In this document: positions 18,630-26,870 of the stretch, in pieces
Layout of the letters: each line of letters starts with the position of its first letter
Numbering within the stretch: the stretch's first letter is position 1
Source of the DNA: Dimargaris cristalligena
Lineage: Eukaryota; Kickxellomycota; Dimargaritomycetes; Dimargaritales; Dimargaritaceae
Direction: 5' to 3'
Assembly: GCA_027576995.1 (NCBI GenBank)
Contig: JANBQC010000287.1
Span: 1-34,364 of the forward strand
Length of the DNA stretch: 34,364 nucleotides
Program-made: the position numbers and the translations under genes
Notes under the pieces: model-generated
What the model was told of the DNA's origin: nothing
The model's input: only the letters and a program-made list of their open reading frames with translations
Databases searched by the model: none

Positions 18630-19048
18630 GGCGGTTGTGTGTGTGTGTGTGTGTGCGGAGTGCAAGCAACAAACGGGTGGAATGGTAGACAATAAGGGGA
18701 TGCAATGGGTGCGAATAGGAGTGGTTCAGTAAGAAAGCCTAAGCAGGCTGAAGGAGAGGGACACGGCTATTGGAAAGGTTCCCCTGGGCAGGCGAGAGGG
18801 CGCATATACCCAAGCTCCGCCGCCCCAGGGGTTGATAACGAGGCTGGCGGACCCCAGACGCATGAGCGGCTCCCCCAACCCCTCTGCGTCGCCGCCTATG
18901 CTGCCACCTGGGAGACGCCAGGATCCCCAGAAAGAGAGAGAGAAGGGCGACCGGTAGGGGTACTTACTGGCCTCCTTCTCCTCTTTCTCTCCATTAGCTC
19001 TCCTATTCTTCTCTTTTCTCGCATTTCCGCTTTGTAACTTGTTGCATT
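18630..19048. promoter_or_regulatory. Shared divergent promoter region, BRPF/Nto1 and PI synthase
   Basis: Only 419 bp separate the two start codons, so both promoters must sit here. I see no TATA box. A GT microsatellite lies immediately before the BRPF start. The 60 bases before the PI synthase ATG are pyrimidine-rich. Confidence 0.6.
18635..18655. repeat. GT microsatellite in the BRPF/Nto1 leader
   Basis: A run of about ten GT units, read as (AC)n in the BRPF mRNA, ends about six bases before its ATG. Confidence 0.9.
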
Positions 19049-20429
19049 ATGGCCCCGTCGTCAGAGAACGTTTTCCTATTTATCCCCAACCTCATTGGTA
19101 CGTTCTCCTACCTAGACCTAGGACCCTAACCCCGTGTCTCTTCTCCTCCCGCCCTCTAACACCCCCCCCACGTTGCTCTGCACCTACCCGTACCTCTTAC
19201 CCCTTTACCCCTTCGCTTAGGTTACCTGCGGGTGGTCCTTGCCGGCCTGGCCCTCTATTTCATGGCCGAAGCCCCCTGGTCCTGCCTCCTATGCTACGGC
19301 GTATCGTGCCTCCTCGACGCCCTCGATGGACAGGCCGCTCGGTACTTCAAACAGAGTAAGTCGCCGACGGGCCTGCTTTTACCGCTCCCCTGGGTCTCGT
19401 AATATAGTCGGTTTCCCGCCCTTTACTTGTCTAAACCCCTCAATTCTATACCCATACTATACACGCTTGTAGGTAGCCGGTTCGGCGCCGTATTGGACAT
19501 GGTCACGGACAGGTAAGTTGGGCCATTTGATCAATTCCCCACCTGGGGCAACTTTGGGGGTGATGCGACAACATGCCTTCGCATGGGGGCATCTTTATTT
19601 ACCTAACTCCCATGTACCCGCTGTGCCAACTCCAACTTCTATCCCGGCCCCGTCTAGGTGCACCACCATCTGCCTCTTGTGCTTCTTGGCCCAGGCCTAT
19701 CCCGCCTGGACCGTTTTATTCCAGCTGCTCATTTCCCTTGACATCAGCAGCCACTATATCCACATGTATAGGTAAGTTGCCCGTGGATTGCCATACACCA
19801 GCTGCCCTTGTAGTCGCCCATGTGGGCTCCGCTGCGTTTCCCGCCGCCTCGCTAATACCCTCTTTACACGCTGCCAACCGTCTATGGATATCCCACCACC
19901 TTTTCCAGTTCGCTCGTCGCCGGGGCCGAAAGCCATAAACAAATATCGGACAAACAGAACGTGATCCTCCGGGCCTATTACCATAATAATGTACGGTAAC
20001 TCCGCCATTGGAAGCCTTTCCTCACTCAATTCCATTACATAGCCTTTGGTCCCCCCCCCATCCACCCGCGTTTAGCGAGTTGTGTTAGAGCCGACCCTTT
20101 GGTGGTGGTGGGGGAGGCTTCGTTTCACCCATTCAGTATACTAACCCTAATAACCCATCTGCTTACCTGCTCCATCCTTGGCCTTTGGTTCACCCCTGAT
20201 ATAGAATGTGTTGTTTCTGTTCTGTTTTGCCAACGAAGCCTTTTTCATGACCCTTTACATGCTGCATTTCGTTACGGAGTACACTGGCGTCATTTACGCC
20301 CTGATGGCCATCACTTTTCCCATCTGTGCCGGCAAACAGATCATCAGCATTATCCAGCTCGCGGGCTCGTCCCAACAGCTCGCTGGCATTGATATCCGCG
20401 AGCGTCAAAAGGCCCGTTCGTTAGATTAA
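19049..20429 (+). CDS. PIS1: Phosphatidylinositol synthase, six exons
   Basis: CDP-diacylglycerol-inositol 3-phosphatidyltransferase joins CDP-diacylglycerol and myo-inositol to make phosphatidylinositol in the ER membrane. Six exons fit: 19049-19097, 19221-19355, 19473-19512, 19658-19771, 19909-19990 and 20205-20429, with GT-AG introns and consistent phases, giving 214 residues, the usual length. The N-terminus has IPNLIGYLRV (12-21). The CDP-alcohol phosphotransferase motif D-x2-D-G-x2-A-R-x8-G-x3-D-x3-D is complete: Asp49, Asp52, Gly53, Ala56, Arg57, Gly66, Asp70 and Asp74. It is split by an intron at residue 62. DMVTDRCTT and SSHYIHMYR are typical of PI synthases. The exon 5 donor is GTACGG; a GTAACT five bases on was rejected because it breaks the reading frame. 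It shares a promoter region with BRPF/Nto1. Confidence 0.95.
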
Positions 20430-20677
20430 CCCTCTCCGGAGTTTGGGGGAGGCGCGCCATTTTTACTACTGTACGCCGACTCCACCCTGGCCCCGCTTCC
20501 CCCTCTAGATTGTGGCACCCAGTATGCCACTCCGTCGGGTTCCCTCTGCTCTTACCATGCTGTAAATTCGTCTGTCTACTCTCCACTCCCCTCAACGGGA
20601 AGTTGGGTATTTTGCCACCCCGCCTGCTTAATCCATAATTACCAGAGTTGGTTGCCTCTTTTGGCCGGTTTTGACCT

Positions 20678-20683
20678 AATAAA
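20678..20683 (+). terminator. Poly(A) signal AATAAA, PI synthase
   Basis: AATAAA about 249 nt past the stop codon at 20429. Confidence 0.4.
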
Positions 20684-20863
20684 TGCCCCCTGAACCACGC
20701 CTACTTCAATTTCTAATCAAAAGCCACTATAGGGTCGTTTTGACCTAGATACCTAGTAGGAGGCGCTTACGTTATCGACCTACTCTGGAGAAAAGAGGGG
20801 GGTGGGCTTGGGATGTAATCGGCTGCTTTTCAACCAGCAGGTGGTTGCTGGCTGCACCCCCAG

Positions 20864-21023
20864 ACCCTAACCCTCTAACAGAGCCACACATTGGCGCAGT
20901 ACGCTGGCCTCCCCCACTCACCCTAACAGCCTGTGGCTTGGCTGGCTCAATTCGCTGGTTTCTCCCGACTAGTTAGCAAGTTTCATCATCCACTACTATT
21001 GTTCTTTTCCCATCCCTAACCCT
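20864..21023 (+). promoter_or_regulatory. Cluster of telobox-like CCCTAAC elements
   Basis: ACCCTAACCCT at 20864-20874, ACCCTAACA at 20920-20928 and CCCTAACCCT at 21014-21023 lie 45-205 bp before the clathrin light chain ATG. In fungi such motifs upstream of genes can bind Tbf1- or Rap1-type factors; that role is inferred here. Confidence 0.35.
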
Positions 21024-21067
21024 TTAATTTCCTGTACACCTTCTTACCATCTTTCCTCTGGGCTACC

Positions 21068-22034
21068 ATGGCTGACCTCTTCTCGTTTGATGACGCCCCT
21101 GTCTCTAATTCCAACTCTCCCGCCGTCGGCACCCATGACCACGATCCCACCGCCGATTTCCTCGCCCGCGAACGCGCTGTCCTGGGGAACGATGCCAACT
21201 TCCTTCAGAGTTTTGCGAGCCCGGCCCCCGGGGACGACACCTCCTTCGGTGTCCTAGATGGTGGCAGTGTAGGTTCCGCCCCCGCTTTCCAGTCCAGCCC
21301 CTTCCCCGACCTTCCTACTAGTGCAGGCTCCCCCCACTCCGTCCCCTCCGCCTCCCTCTCCTTTAACCAGGGGTCGGAATCCCATGCTTTCGTTGCCGAT
21401 TTTCCGGAAATCGATTCGTCCGGTAACCCCATGCAATCGCCTGCCTTGGCCACAGGCGCTCTCACAGCCGAATCGGACTTTGTCAGGTAGGCCCGGTTCG
21501 ATATTATTGCCCCTATTGTGCCGATCATCAATCATGTTCGCTACTCGTACTCTCTAATCCAGCCTACCTTATCGAACGGTAATTAACCCCGCCTGTTCTT
21601 TATCTATCTATCGATCTATCTATATATGGATATTTACCATTGTTCTATTCCGGACACCTAGAGAATGGCGCCAAAAGCAGGCTGCCTCAATTGACGAACG
21701 GGACCAAAAATCCCAGCGGACCCACGACGAGACCCTCCAAAAGGCCATCCAGGATATCGATAACTTCTACGAGGAATATAACACCAAGAAAGAGCAGGCA
21801 ATCACCCATAACCGGGCCAATGAAAAATTCGAGATTCAGCAGGCCAACACCGGTACGCCCTGGGAGCGGGTTTACCGTCAAATTGACCTGGCCACCAACA
21901 GCACTGGCGGCACCAAAGACAAGACCAAATCTACCGGACCTTCTAAAAACTCTGCCCTTCGCGATACCAGCCGAATGCGTGAACTGATCTCCGATTTGCG
22001 CAAAGACACCAGTGCCCCCGGTAACATGGCCTAA
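21068..22034 (+). CDS. CLC1: Clathrin light chain, two exons
   Basis: Clathrin light chain binds the hub of the heavy-chain triskelion and tunes coat assembly in endocytosis and Golgi sorting. Exons are 21068-21486 and 21662-22034, joined in phase 2 through a GT-AG intron, giving 263 residues. The N-terminal half (1-139) is acidic, Ser/Pro-rich and probably disordered. It contains DPTADFLARER (26-36), the conserved block that in other light chains binds Sla2/HIP1R. Exon 2 begins REWRQKQ and continues through IDNFYEEYNTKKEQ, the helical heavy-chain-binding region (about 140-200). The C-terminal segment has TPWERVYRQIDL and a final LISDLRKD. ATG context is ACCATGG. The intron carries a TATC microsatellite. 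Length is near the fungal norm. Confidence 0.92.
21600..21625. repeat. TATC microsatellite in clathrin light chain intron
   Basis: About six imperfect TATC units lie inside the single intron (21487-21661), about 40 bp before the acceptor. Confidence 0.8.
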
Positions 22035-22184
22035 GCCATTTTAAATAGCGACTATTCACCTCTTCGTGGCCCCTATTCTCGCCACCAGTTGATATCGGTT
22101 GTATTCCCTGAGTTTATTAGTGAGTTCTATATTCCGGGGAACTCTATCCGCTGAATTCCCCATACCGGCATATATATATATTTA

Positions 22185-22190
22185 AATAAA
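22185..22190 (+). terminator. Poly(A) signal AATAAA, clathrin light chain
   Basis: AATAAA in AT-rich sequence, 151 nt past the stop codon. Confidence 0.45.
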
Positions 22191-22501
22191 TATTATCCAA
22201 CTAATGTAGCGTTTCGCGTGCCCACGCGAATGTAGAAGATACCTACAAACTACTAGGCTTAGGTGGTATTGACTCAGGTATCCCCCTCTGCATTTGCCGC
22301 ACTGGTTACCACTACTTTGGACAGCTAGCCCCATCACGCCCTACTCTATTTTGGCATCGTAGATTTGATGGTCATACCGGTTCAGTTTTTTCAAACCAAG
22401 GGATTCCTTAAGTACAAACCCTCTTAACTTCCGGGTAGTTGCCACCCCCCACACCCATCGAACATCCTGTTCCCCCGCTCCAATAGAATAGGCAGTGCAA
22501 A

Positions 22502-22507
22502 TTTATT
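22502..22507 (-). terminator. Poly(A) signal AATAAA, small secreted protein gene
   Basis: A minus-strand AATAAA lies 130 nt past the stop codon at 22637. Confidence 0.4.
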
Positions 22508-22636
22508 TACCTTGCGAAATGAATTACTTGAGTCGCTACTTAAAATAATGCGGGTGTGTGAGGAGGGGTATGTTTGCCCATATGGTAGTAGTGAACAAGA
22601 GAGAAAGAGAGATGCGTCAGCTCAATGTTGGTTTCG

Positions 22637-22849
22637 TCACCAGCCAAAATTCCAACCGAGGAACATAGGAACCGCCATGGCGGTCTCGGTAGGGAGAGGT
22701 GTGGCAATTGTCGGCATTATCGTCATTGTCGTTGTCGCTGTCTTTTCAGGGGCTATACGGTTAGTAGGAAGGCCGTGTGATATCTGGGCTGTCCACAGGA
22801 TGGTGACCAGTACCCTAGCCAATATAATGCCCATATCCTTGGCGTCCAT
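22637..22849 (-). CDS. Small putative secreted protein, unknown family
   Basis: I do not recognise this 70-residue protein. Its start lies in GCCACCATGG, the best possible eukaryotic context. Residues 1-26 look like a signal peptide: a short charged start (MDAKD), a hydrophobic core (MGIILARVLVTILW) and a polar end (TAQISHG), with likely cleavage near residue 26. The remaining ~44 residues are rich in Thr, Pro, Met and Ala, contain no Cys, and end FLGWNFGW. Thr density suggests O-mannosylation. A minus-strand TATATAAATA stands about 165-175 nt upstream and an AATAAA 130 nt downstream, so a whole small transcription unit is visible. A larger plus-strand frame covers the same bases but lacks these signals. 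An unseen intron could change the C-terminus. Confidence 0.5.
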   Translation of the reverse strand: MDAKDMGIILARVLVTILWTAQISHGLPTNRIAPEKTATTTMTIMPTIATPLPTETAMAVPMFLGWNFGW

Positions 22850-23012
22850 GGTGGCAGCGGTGGGTGACGGAGGTGGGATAATTATAAGTAATTGGAACTA
22901 GTTGGCCAGGTGCTTGGCAATGAATGGCACTGCGACCTGACGATTTAATGGCGTAATTATAAAAGTTGGGGTATCAATGGGATGGCGGATAAACTGGCGG
23001 TATAGGTTTATA

Positions 23013-23022
23013 TATTTATATA
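23013..23022 (-). promoter_or_regulatory. TATA box, small secreted protein gene
   Basis: The minus strand reads TATATAAATA, a strong TATA element, 164-173 nt before the ATG at 22849. Confidence 0.5.
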
Positions 23023-25375
23023 GTCACTGGTTTACATCCCCTTTATCTAGGTTCTCATCCTTCTGCGTAGGAGTAAAGGTTTAGTCGATAATGTGAATTG
23101 CCGACTCGCTTTCTTAGCCTATTCAGATACGTTGGTCGCGCCAAATTGGTAGGGCCAGCGTCCACCTAGAGAGCCTTATTTAATCGGATCGCGAATTTCT
23201 AACCATTTCCTTCATGGTGACTCGCCTGCCAATCCCAATGGACCTTCGATTTGGCTACCACCATCCGCATAGGATGTCGAACTGCCGTAGTTGGGGATTC
23301 GCACTTCTTATGAAGCGTAGCCACGGGCTTAGTCAAACCCCGCGCTATTCATAATCCAGTCAATCCGACAGTATACGGCATTGTCAGAAAGACGGGGATT
23401 GTTTGAGAAGCCTGAAACCCCGCTCGCCTTACATAGCTCACCCCATTGTGCCAGATTGTAATGTACATTATCTCAGCTGCCGATCAAAAATAGGCGCCAA
23501 AGGTGCTATTTAGAGCCTACCCGTCGGATCCTGATTAATCGGGGCAATATAACAGTGTAACTAAAAAATCGTTCCCGCTTTAAATAAAGGCCATACTATT
23601 TGCAAGTACAATGTATCTGAATAGAGGTTAGCCCTAACGTGCCGGAAACGGGAATTCATTTTTCAGAATGGGTAGCATGGTGGTAACCATCGAATGGGCA
23701 AAGTGTTTTCTTGTAAACTGCAACTATAGTACCGCCCAGAAATTACCATTTTGCGTCCAGCTGTAGGCAGCCTATTTATGCCGATGGAGGGCGGGAGAAG
23801 ATGCGATATCCAATGGGCACATCATTCCCGCCAGTTTTACGCCATTCTCCAACACCCCCTCCGCCCTATGGGCAGCCTAGTAGTCCGACTTTCCGTCCCG
23901 AATAGGTCACCCAGAGTAAGGTGTAACTTGGCTATTGCCCTTACAGCGGCGATACTATTGCCGACAAAATAATAATTGTAAGGATATATTACCAGCTCGC
24001 ATCAGAAAGCCCGACTTTTCCTTGCTTTGCATCAAAATATCCGACTCTTTTCAGTATCTTTCAAACCCCCTCTTCCCTTTGGTTTCTTGTATTATTCTTG
24101 AAATTCAACGGCCTGTGCGGACCTTCAAATTTCATATAAACAGTCGGCGGAATTCCCCCCCTCTTCGGGGATTGTCATCACCTATCCTCTCGAACTCTAC
24201 AATTTGATCCTGCCGCCCTCTCCCCATTACCCTTACCTATTTCCCCTACAAGTACTTGCCGGCTCGGCTATTACCATGTCCACAATAAACAGGCATTTTA
24301 TATATATCTTTCTTTTGTTTTTGATTAGATATTCTCTGTTGGCTTCCATCCGCCACCATCAATACGTCCACCTCCATCCATGTCACATTTAACTCGGCGA
24401 GTATCCCGTCTTCTACAGCTAGGGAGTCGTCCTTCGCGCCTTTAGATTGAGCTGATAGAGAGGCAACTCCCTCTTTCCGAATTCCAAAGTCCAATAGCGC
24501 GAGACCGGATCCCAATAGCAGTACACTGGCATTTTAAACCAAAACAGCTGGCCTGAAGTGATTATACCTACTCTGGGAGGTCACCCTCCCCCCCAAAAAT
24601 AGGTCTGGTACTTTCATTTAATATTTAGACCCGGGCGGTCACATATATATAACCCCTTCTGGGTCTGGACCATCGTCTATTTTGGGGTATTCGATTAAAG
24701 GCAGGTGCCATTATGGAGTGGAATTGGGTGTATACACACCCCTCAACTGGCCAGGAAAAAAGAGGAGGCAATTCAAGATTACATTATGGCCAAGTTGTTG
24801 TTAACCATCAGTGAAGTAAGCTAATCTGCAAGCATACCCCTGTCGACTCTTGTTTCCGTGACGAGTAACTCTAAAGATCCGCTGGGCCACAGGGTATTCC
24901 TATTACTACTGTACTTGATTTAGCCAATGAAGTAGGGCTTGAGATCATAGTAGTGATATTGAAAGGGATCGGTGCTCTTCTTTATGATTCTTTCATGCGA
25001 TGTGGCGTGATGCCGAGTCCATTTGACCAGTGTGATATGAATTAACATTCTCCACATGTTCTCGCGATTATCTGAACAAGCGATATTGGTGTTTAAAAGC
25101 GGTTTGACCCACTACTCCAATAAGCTAGGGTGCATTTTTGCCGCACTGAAATGGGGCCACTGGTGTACTGAGTGAATTTAAAGCTGTCCCTATTTATCGT
25201 ATCCGTAAATTCGCCCAAAGACGGGCTGGTCCAGTTGAGACGGCCGCCCAAATCCCCCATAGGCACCCATTTAAAGAGCGGCAGTGTCCTATTTTACCTT
25301 GCTACGCCATAGTGGACATGGATCTCCAGCATGAAAGGTAGATTCTCCCGTGACACCTAAGACTACAAAGTCATT

Positions 25376-25381
25376 TTTATT
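25376..25381 (-). terminator. Poly(A) signal AATAAA, HSF-type gene
   Basis: A minus-strand AATAAA about 330 nt past the stop codon at 25708; distant but the clearest candidate. Confidence 0.3.
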
Positions 25382-25707
25382 AAAGAGGTAGCGCCGTACA
25401 AAGGGGGATAGTGAGAGACACAGCATAAATACGAAAATATAGACAGTGGGCGAAGTGGAAAGTGCCCGGAATGAGAAAGACAATATATTACAATGGGGAC
25501 GCGGCCATAAACCGCACGAAAGTATTTCAAAACCTATAAAACAAAACAGAGAGGCGGCGGAGAGCAAGTCTGCGGATTACTAAATTAAGTGTAATCTACA
25601 TGAAGAGATACTGCCGAAAACAATGTACAGGGAGGGTATTTTGGATGAATGGGAGAAACCTTAATTTCAATTCAACGAACGAAACCCCCGAAAGGGTGCC
25701 AGCCGGC

Positions 25708-26661
25708 TTAGAATAAACAACTGGGTGTTTTGCTTAAGCTGTATTCGCCCTGAGGGTTGGGGTAGTACACATAAGGAAGTAGACTACTATTGGCATATAG
25801 GCTCTCCTGGGGGGTCGTGGTGATCATGGGGACGGAGGTGTAGTAGTCGACCCCGTATTGCGCGGCAGACTCCTCCGACATTGGCGGAGGGGTACCTAGA
25901 CTGGCGGAATAAGAAGGCCCGCTGGGGTAGAAGGTGGGGTGGCCAATGACTGACGTGGACTGCGGATGCGAGGCAAACTGAAGATAGGACTGGTCCAGAT
26001 GGGGTGACGGAATACTCGGTAAGGAGTACACCGGCCCGTTTTTACTGGTGTAGATTGGGTATCCTGTGGCGGTGCAGTCCAGAGGTGCCATGCCGGGGTA
26101 GCCCGACGGGGTGACCATGTTGATCCAGCTATAGCCGGCTGATATATCGTGTGAAACGACGCCATCCGTACTGGTATCGGAGACGGGACTGGAGGTGGCC
26201 CGACCCAGTGGATCCTGCCCCAGGGCCGTGGTAGCCGATTCTAAATAGGATAACTGTTCGGTAGGGGAGTCCAGGGCGGACTGGGAGTACGAAAGCTCTT
26301 GGCGTTTTTGGGCCGCTTTTTTAGCCTTGACCGACTTGGGCTTACGTTTAATCAAGGGCAACAGGTCCATCCGACCCCGGACGAACAGGGGATGATGAAA
26401 ACTGCAGTAATTGAGCAGGCTGCTATCCCTAATCTTGCGGGCATCGGTACCACGCCGGAATCCATAGAGGTGAAGCTGACGGACCAAGGACTTGAACGTA
26501 CGGGTTTTGTGATAGCAAGGTAAAACAATGCTTTCGTACTCGCGGATATCGGTGAAGACGATGTAGCGGCCAGTGATATCCCATTCGACGCAGTGGCGAA
26601 AGGCGGGGTTCTCCAAGGAGCTGTGCAGTTTCCGGGCAAATCCAAAGGAATCGGCGTCCAT
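25708..26661 (-). CDS. HSF-type DNA-binding protein
   Basis: This 317-residue protein has a heat-shock-factor-type winged-helix domain at the very N-terminus (about 6-106). Landmarks are FARKLHSSLENP, WDITGRYIVFTD, VLPCYHKTRTF, the recognition helix KSLVRQLHLYGFRR (57-70), FHHPLFVRGR and LLPLIKRK, in the family's order and spacing. A Lys-rich stretch (105-121) may be a nuclear localisation signal. The rest is rich in Ser, Tyr, Pro and Thr and lacks charge, like an activation region. I see no heptad-repeat trimerisation domain, so it resembles Sfl1/Mga1-like or short HSF-domain factors rather than canonical Hsf1. Start ATG at 26661, single exon. A TATA box lies about 200 nt upstream. Target genes cannot be deduced. 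Confidence 0.88.
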   Translation of the reverse strand: MDADSFGFARKLHSSLENPAFRHCVEWDITGRYIVFTDIREYESIVLPCYHKTRTFKSLVRQLHLYGFRRGTDARKIRDSSLLNYCSFHHPLFVRGRMDLLPLIKRKPKSVKAKKAAQKRQELSYSQSALDSPTEQLSYLESATTALGQDPLGRATSSPVSDTSTDGVVSHDISAGYSWINMVTPSGYPGMAPLDCTATGYPIYTSKNGPVYSLPSIPSPHLDQSYLQFASHPQSTSVIGHPTFYPSGPSYSASLGTPPPMSEESAAQYGVDYYTSVPMITTTPQESLYANSSLLPYVYYPNPQGEYSLSKTPSCLF

Positions 26662-26860
26662 GATAAGAAAAAGGTGGATGTGAATTAGAGGAGCAAACCG
26701 GGAATCGGGATAGTGATGGAGGGCCGGTGTTAAAGGGATGGTCGTGTGAATTCACTGGTGGAAGGGGAGCAGCGGAGGTAAGGAAGGCGAGGGGGAAAGG
26801 CAATTGATCTGAATGGCAGTAAACTTGGATTGATGTGGATAGATAGAGGGGGCACGGGCG

Positions 26861-26870
26861 ACTTTTTATA
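26861..26870 (-). promoter_or_regulatory. TATA box, HSF-type gene
   Basis: The minus strand reads TATAAAAAGT, a near-consensus TATA element, 200-209 nt upstream of the ATG at 26661. Confidence 0.5.

Larger units (their letters stand above)
20430..21067. other. 3' region of PI synthase and promoter of clathrin light chain
   Basis: About 640 bp without a gene. It contains AATAAA at 20678-20683, an exact GTTTTGACCTA repeat at 20668-20678 and 20737-20747, and three telomere-like CCCTAAC elements at 20864-20874, 20920-20928 and 21014-21023, upstream of the clathrin light chain ATG. Confidence 0.55.
22035..22636. other. Convergent 3' region, clathrin light chain and small secreted protein
   Basis: The stretch has AATAAA at 22185-22190 on plus (151 nt past the clathrin light chain stop) and AATAAA on minus at 22502-22507. 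No gene is seen. Confidence 0.5.
22850..25707. other. Gene-poor region between small secreted protein and HSF-type gene
   Basis: About 2.9 kb. The left end holds the TATA box of the small secreted gene. The right end is the 3' region of the HSF-type gene, with a minus-strand AATAAA at 25376-25381. Between them only short frames occur; one with a possible leader near 24275 is discussed under findings. Confidence 0.45.

Noticed and set aside
18630..18692. 21-residue N-terminal extension of BRPF/Nto1 with a His-Thr repeat
   Set aside because: It opens with TTG and the His-Thr stretch is just the translated GT microsatellite; the ATG at 18629 has an ideal context.
22670..22690. 14-bp perfect palindrome ACCGCCATGGCGGT
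   Set aside because: It lies within the small coding frame, and one or two perfect 14-bp palindromes are expected by chance in a window this long.
22512..22901. 129-codon plus-strand frame over the small secreted protein
   Set aside because: Its hydrophobic stretch is the antisense of the Thr-rich minus-strand frame; it lacks a good start context, while the minus strand has TATA box, ideal start and poly(A) signal.
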